From: an uncultured Treponema sp.
Lineage (GTDB): Bacteria; Spirochaetota; Spirochaetia; Treponematales; Treponemataceae
Assembly (NCBI GenBank): GCA_937901865.1
Contig: CALDID010000226.1
Span: 1-12,897, forward strand
Direction of reading: 5' to 3'
DNA length: 12,897 nt
Shown here: positions 11,753-12,897 of the stretch, piece by piece
Position numbering within the stretch: the stretch's first letter is position 1
Layout of the letters: each line of letters opens with the position of its first letter
The notes under the pieces: generated by a model
The model's database searches: none
The model's input: only the letters and a program-made list of their open reading frames with translations
Told to the model about the DNA's origin: nothing
Made by a program: the position numbers and the translations under genes

Positions 11753-12742
11753 ATGTTTCTGTTTATAAATTACCCGTCGTGGATACACCCTGAAGTGTTT
11801 CCGCGTGTGCCGATTTTGCATTTAGTGCGCTGGTACGGCTTGATGTATATTTTCGCGTTTTCCACGGCGTTTTTTGTCTTAAAGAAGCTGTTGAAAGCAG
11901 GCTTTTTCAATACAAAAGACCGCATCGCCACCGAAGACGATATTTTTAGCTACATCGCGACGGGCATTGTCTTTTTGCTCATCGGCGCGAGAGTGTTTTC
12001 GACGCTTGTCTACGACACAACAGGGCTTTATTGGCGAAAACCGTGGCTCATTTTCTCCCCGTTCGACGAGGTTACACACCGTTTCACAGGGCTTGCAGGA
12101 ATGAGCTATCACGGCGGCTTTATCGGCGGACTTATCGGCTGTATCTATTGGTGCAAAAAAAACAAGTTCCCCCTGTTAAAGTGGCTTGACGGTATGGCGA
12201 TAGCGATTCCAGCAGGCTATACGTTCGGTCGCTTGGGCAATTTCTTAAACGGGGAGCTTTTCGGGCGCATAACCACAATGCCGTGGGGAATGGTGTTTCC
12301 GAGTGCGCAAAAGTTCTCTGTGTCGCTTGATTGGGTGAGCTCGATTATGCAGCAAATCGGTATGACCGTCGCCGAAGGCACACGATTGGTAAACCTGCCC
12401 CGACACCCCAGCCAACTCTATGAGGCTGTGTTTGAGGGGCTTTGCACGTTTTTGATTTTGTGGACAGTGCATAAAAAATACACCAAGAACCGCCCCGACG
12501 GCTTTATCACGGCTCTTTATCCGATATGCTACGGCGTTGTGCGCTTTGTTATCGAGTATTTCCGCGAGCCAGATATTGACCTCGGCTATCGCTTTTCGGT
12601 GCAAAAGGGCGCGCATACCTATATGAACACATCGCTTCTAAATCTTTCGACGGGACAAATCCTGTGCGCCTTGATGATACTGTTCGGCATCGGCTTGATG
12701 ATTTTTTCGTTTTTTTCCTATAGACATCACAAGGCAGAATAG
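11753..12742 (+). CDS. lgt: Prolipoprotein diacylglyceryl transferase Lgt
   Basis: Lgt moves a diacylglyceryl group from phosphatidylglycerol to the lipobox Cys of prolipoproteins, the first step in lipoprotein maturation at the cytoplasmic membrane. The family signature is clear: 'FGRLGNFLNGELFGR' at 158-172, with Arg160, Asn163 and Glu168 at the positions of E. coli Arg143, Asn146 and Glu151. 'SYHGGFIGG' carries His120 (E. coli His103), then come 'RHPSQLYEA' and 'VRFVIEYFREPD' (263-274) with the conserved Arg264 and Glu268. Multiple membrane helices span the protein, and the length of 329 is somewhat above E. coli's 291. Two insertions, at about 85-115 and 180-215, look Treponema-like from memory. 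AAGGGG at 11739-11744 precedes the ATG by eight bases. It is probably cotranscribed with the MinD-like gene and ends at a strong terminator. Confidence 0.97.
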   Translation: MFLFINYPSWIHPEVFPRVPILHLVRWYGLMYIFAFSTAFFVLKKLLKAGFFNTKDRIATEDDIFSYIATGIVFLLIGARVFSTLVYDTTGLYWRKPWLIFSPFDEVTHRFTGLAGMSYHGGFIGGLIGCIYWCKKNKFPLLKWLDGMAIAIPAGYTFGRLGNFLNGELFGRITTMPWGMVFPSAQKFSVSLDWVSSIMQQIGMTVAEGTRLVNLPRHPSQLYEAVFEGLCTFLILWTVHKKYTKNRPDGFITALYPICYGVVRFVIEYFREPDIDLGYRFSVQKGAHTYMNTSLLNLSTGQILCALMILFGIGLMIFSFFSYRHHKAE

Positions 12743-12791
12743 GCTATACTTTCGGTAGCCATAATAAAAAAGTGTCATAAAATATCCTTTA

Positions 12792-12839
12792 GCGCGAGAA
12801 TTACACTCCAATTCCCGCGCTTCTTTTTTTCTTTTTTTC
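12792..12839 (+). terminator. Intrinsic terminator of the MinD-like/lgt unit
   Basis: GCGCGAGAATT (12792-12802) pairs with AATTCCCGCGC (12810-12820), 11 positions with one A-C mismatch, around the loop ACACTCC. A long T-rich tract follows (12821-12839, two runs of seven T). It lies 49 bases after the lgt stop and is a textbook rho-independent terminator for the + strand. Confidence 0.92.
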
Positions 12840-12864
12840 TCAGGACGTGTTACCAAAGGTATGC

Positions 12865-12892
12865 TGTCATTATCGAGCTCGACCCGATAATC
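12865..12892 (+). repeat. 28-bp palindromic repeat, copy A'
   Basis: This copy is identical to copy A (8477-8504) except for one base: the stem arm reads ATTATCGAG instead of ATTATCGGG, giving an A-C mismatch against CCCGATAAT. It also has CTTTTT after it and lies directly after the lgt terminator. The window ends within that T-run, so whether it is part of a larger nested element like the one at 8460-8573 cannot be seen. Confidence 0.9.
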
Positions 12893-12897
12893 TTTTT

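Overview
The window looks like a gut- or rumen-type Treponema (spirochaete) chromosome or metagenome contig. The Lgt sequence reads, from memory, like Treponema homologues. The MinD-type ATPase is of a branch I associate with spirochaetes and deltaproteobacteria. The Opp proteins are closer to the AmiE/AmiF-type peptide transporters of Firmicutes. No database search was run, so the taxon is an inference. All real genes lie on the + strand.

Region 1 (1-8454) is an oligopeptide ABC importer locus. It holds a 5'-truncated oppA (solute-binding lipoprotein), a 432-bp repeat-rich spacer, a hicB-hicA type toxin-antitoxin pair, then oppB, oppC, oppD, oppF and a small DUF3899-like membrane protein. 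From oppB onward each gene overlaps the next, so these five form one translation-coupled operon. The toxin-antitoxin pair and its spacer sit between oppA and oppB. Three of the transporter subunits carry large extra segments: about 190 residues outside the membrane in OppC, about 330 mostly helical residues inside the OppD nucleotide-binding domain, and about 50 residues in OppF.

Region 2 (8455-8589) is a compact nested palindromic element. It contains two 28-bp hairpin repeats in opposite orientation inside a 12-bp perfect inverted repeat. The first hairpin also looks like the intrinsic terminator of the opp operon. A third copy of the same repeat family ends the window (12865-12892).

Region 3 (8590-12742) holds an unrecognised 651-residue coiled-coil protein, a MinD/ParA-family ATPase with its own strong promoter that places transcription start at or next to the ATG (probable leaderless mRNA), and lgt, the prolipoprotein diacylglyceryl transferase. 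A strong intrinsic terminator closes the lgt unit. Lgt would lipidate lipoproteins, a class that OppA homologues in spirochaetes commonly belong to, so the two ends of the window are functionally related, though nothing in the sequence links their regulation.

The strongest candidates for something undescribed are the giant OppD insertion with parallel insertions in OppC and OppF, the 28-bp palindromic repeat family with compensatory stem changes, and the 651-residue protein. The first nine bases match the end of a common Illumina adapter and may not be genomic.
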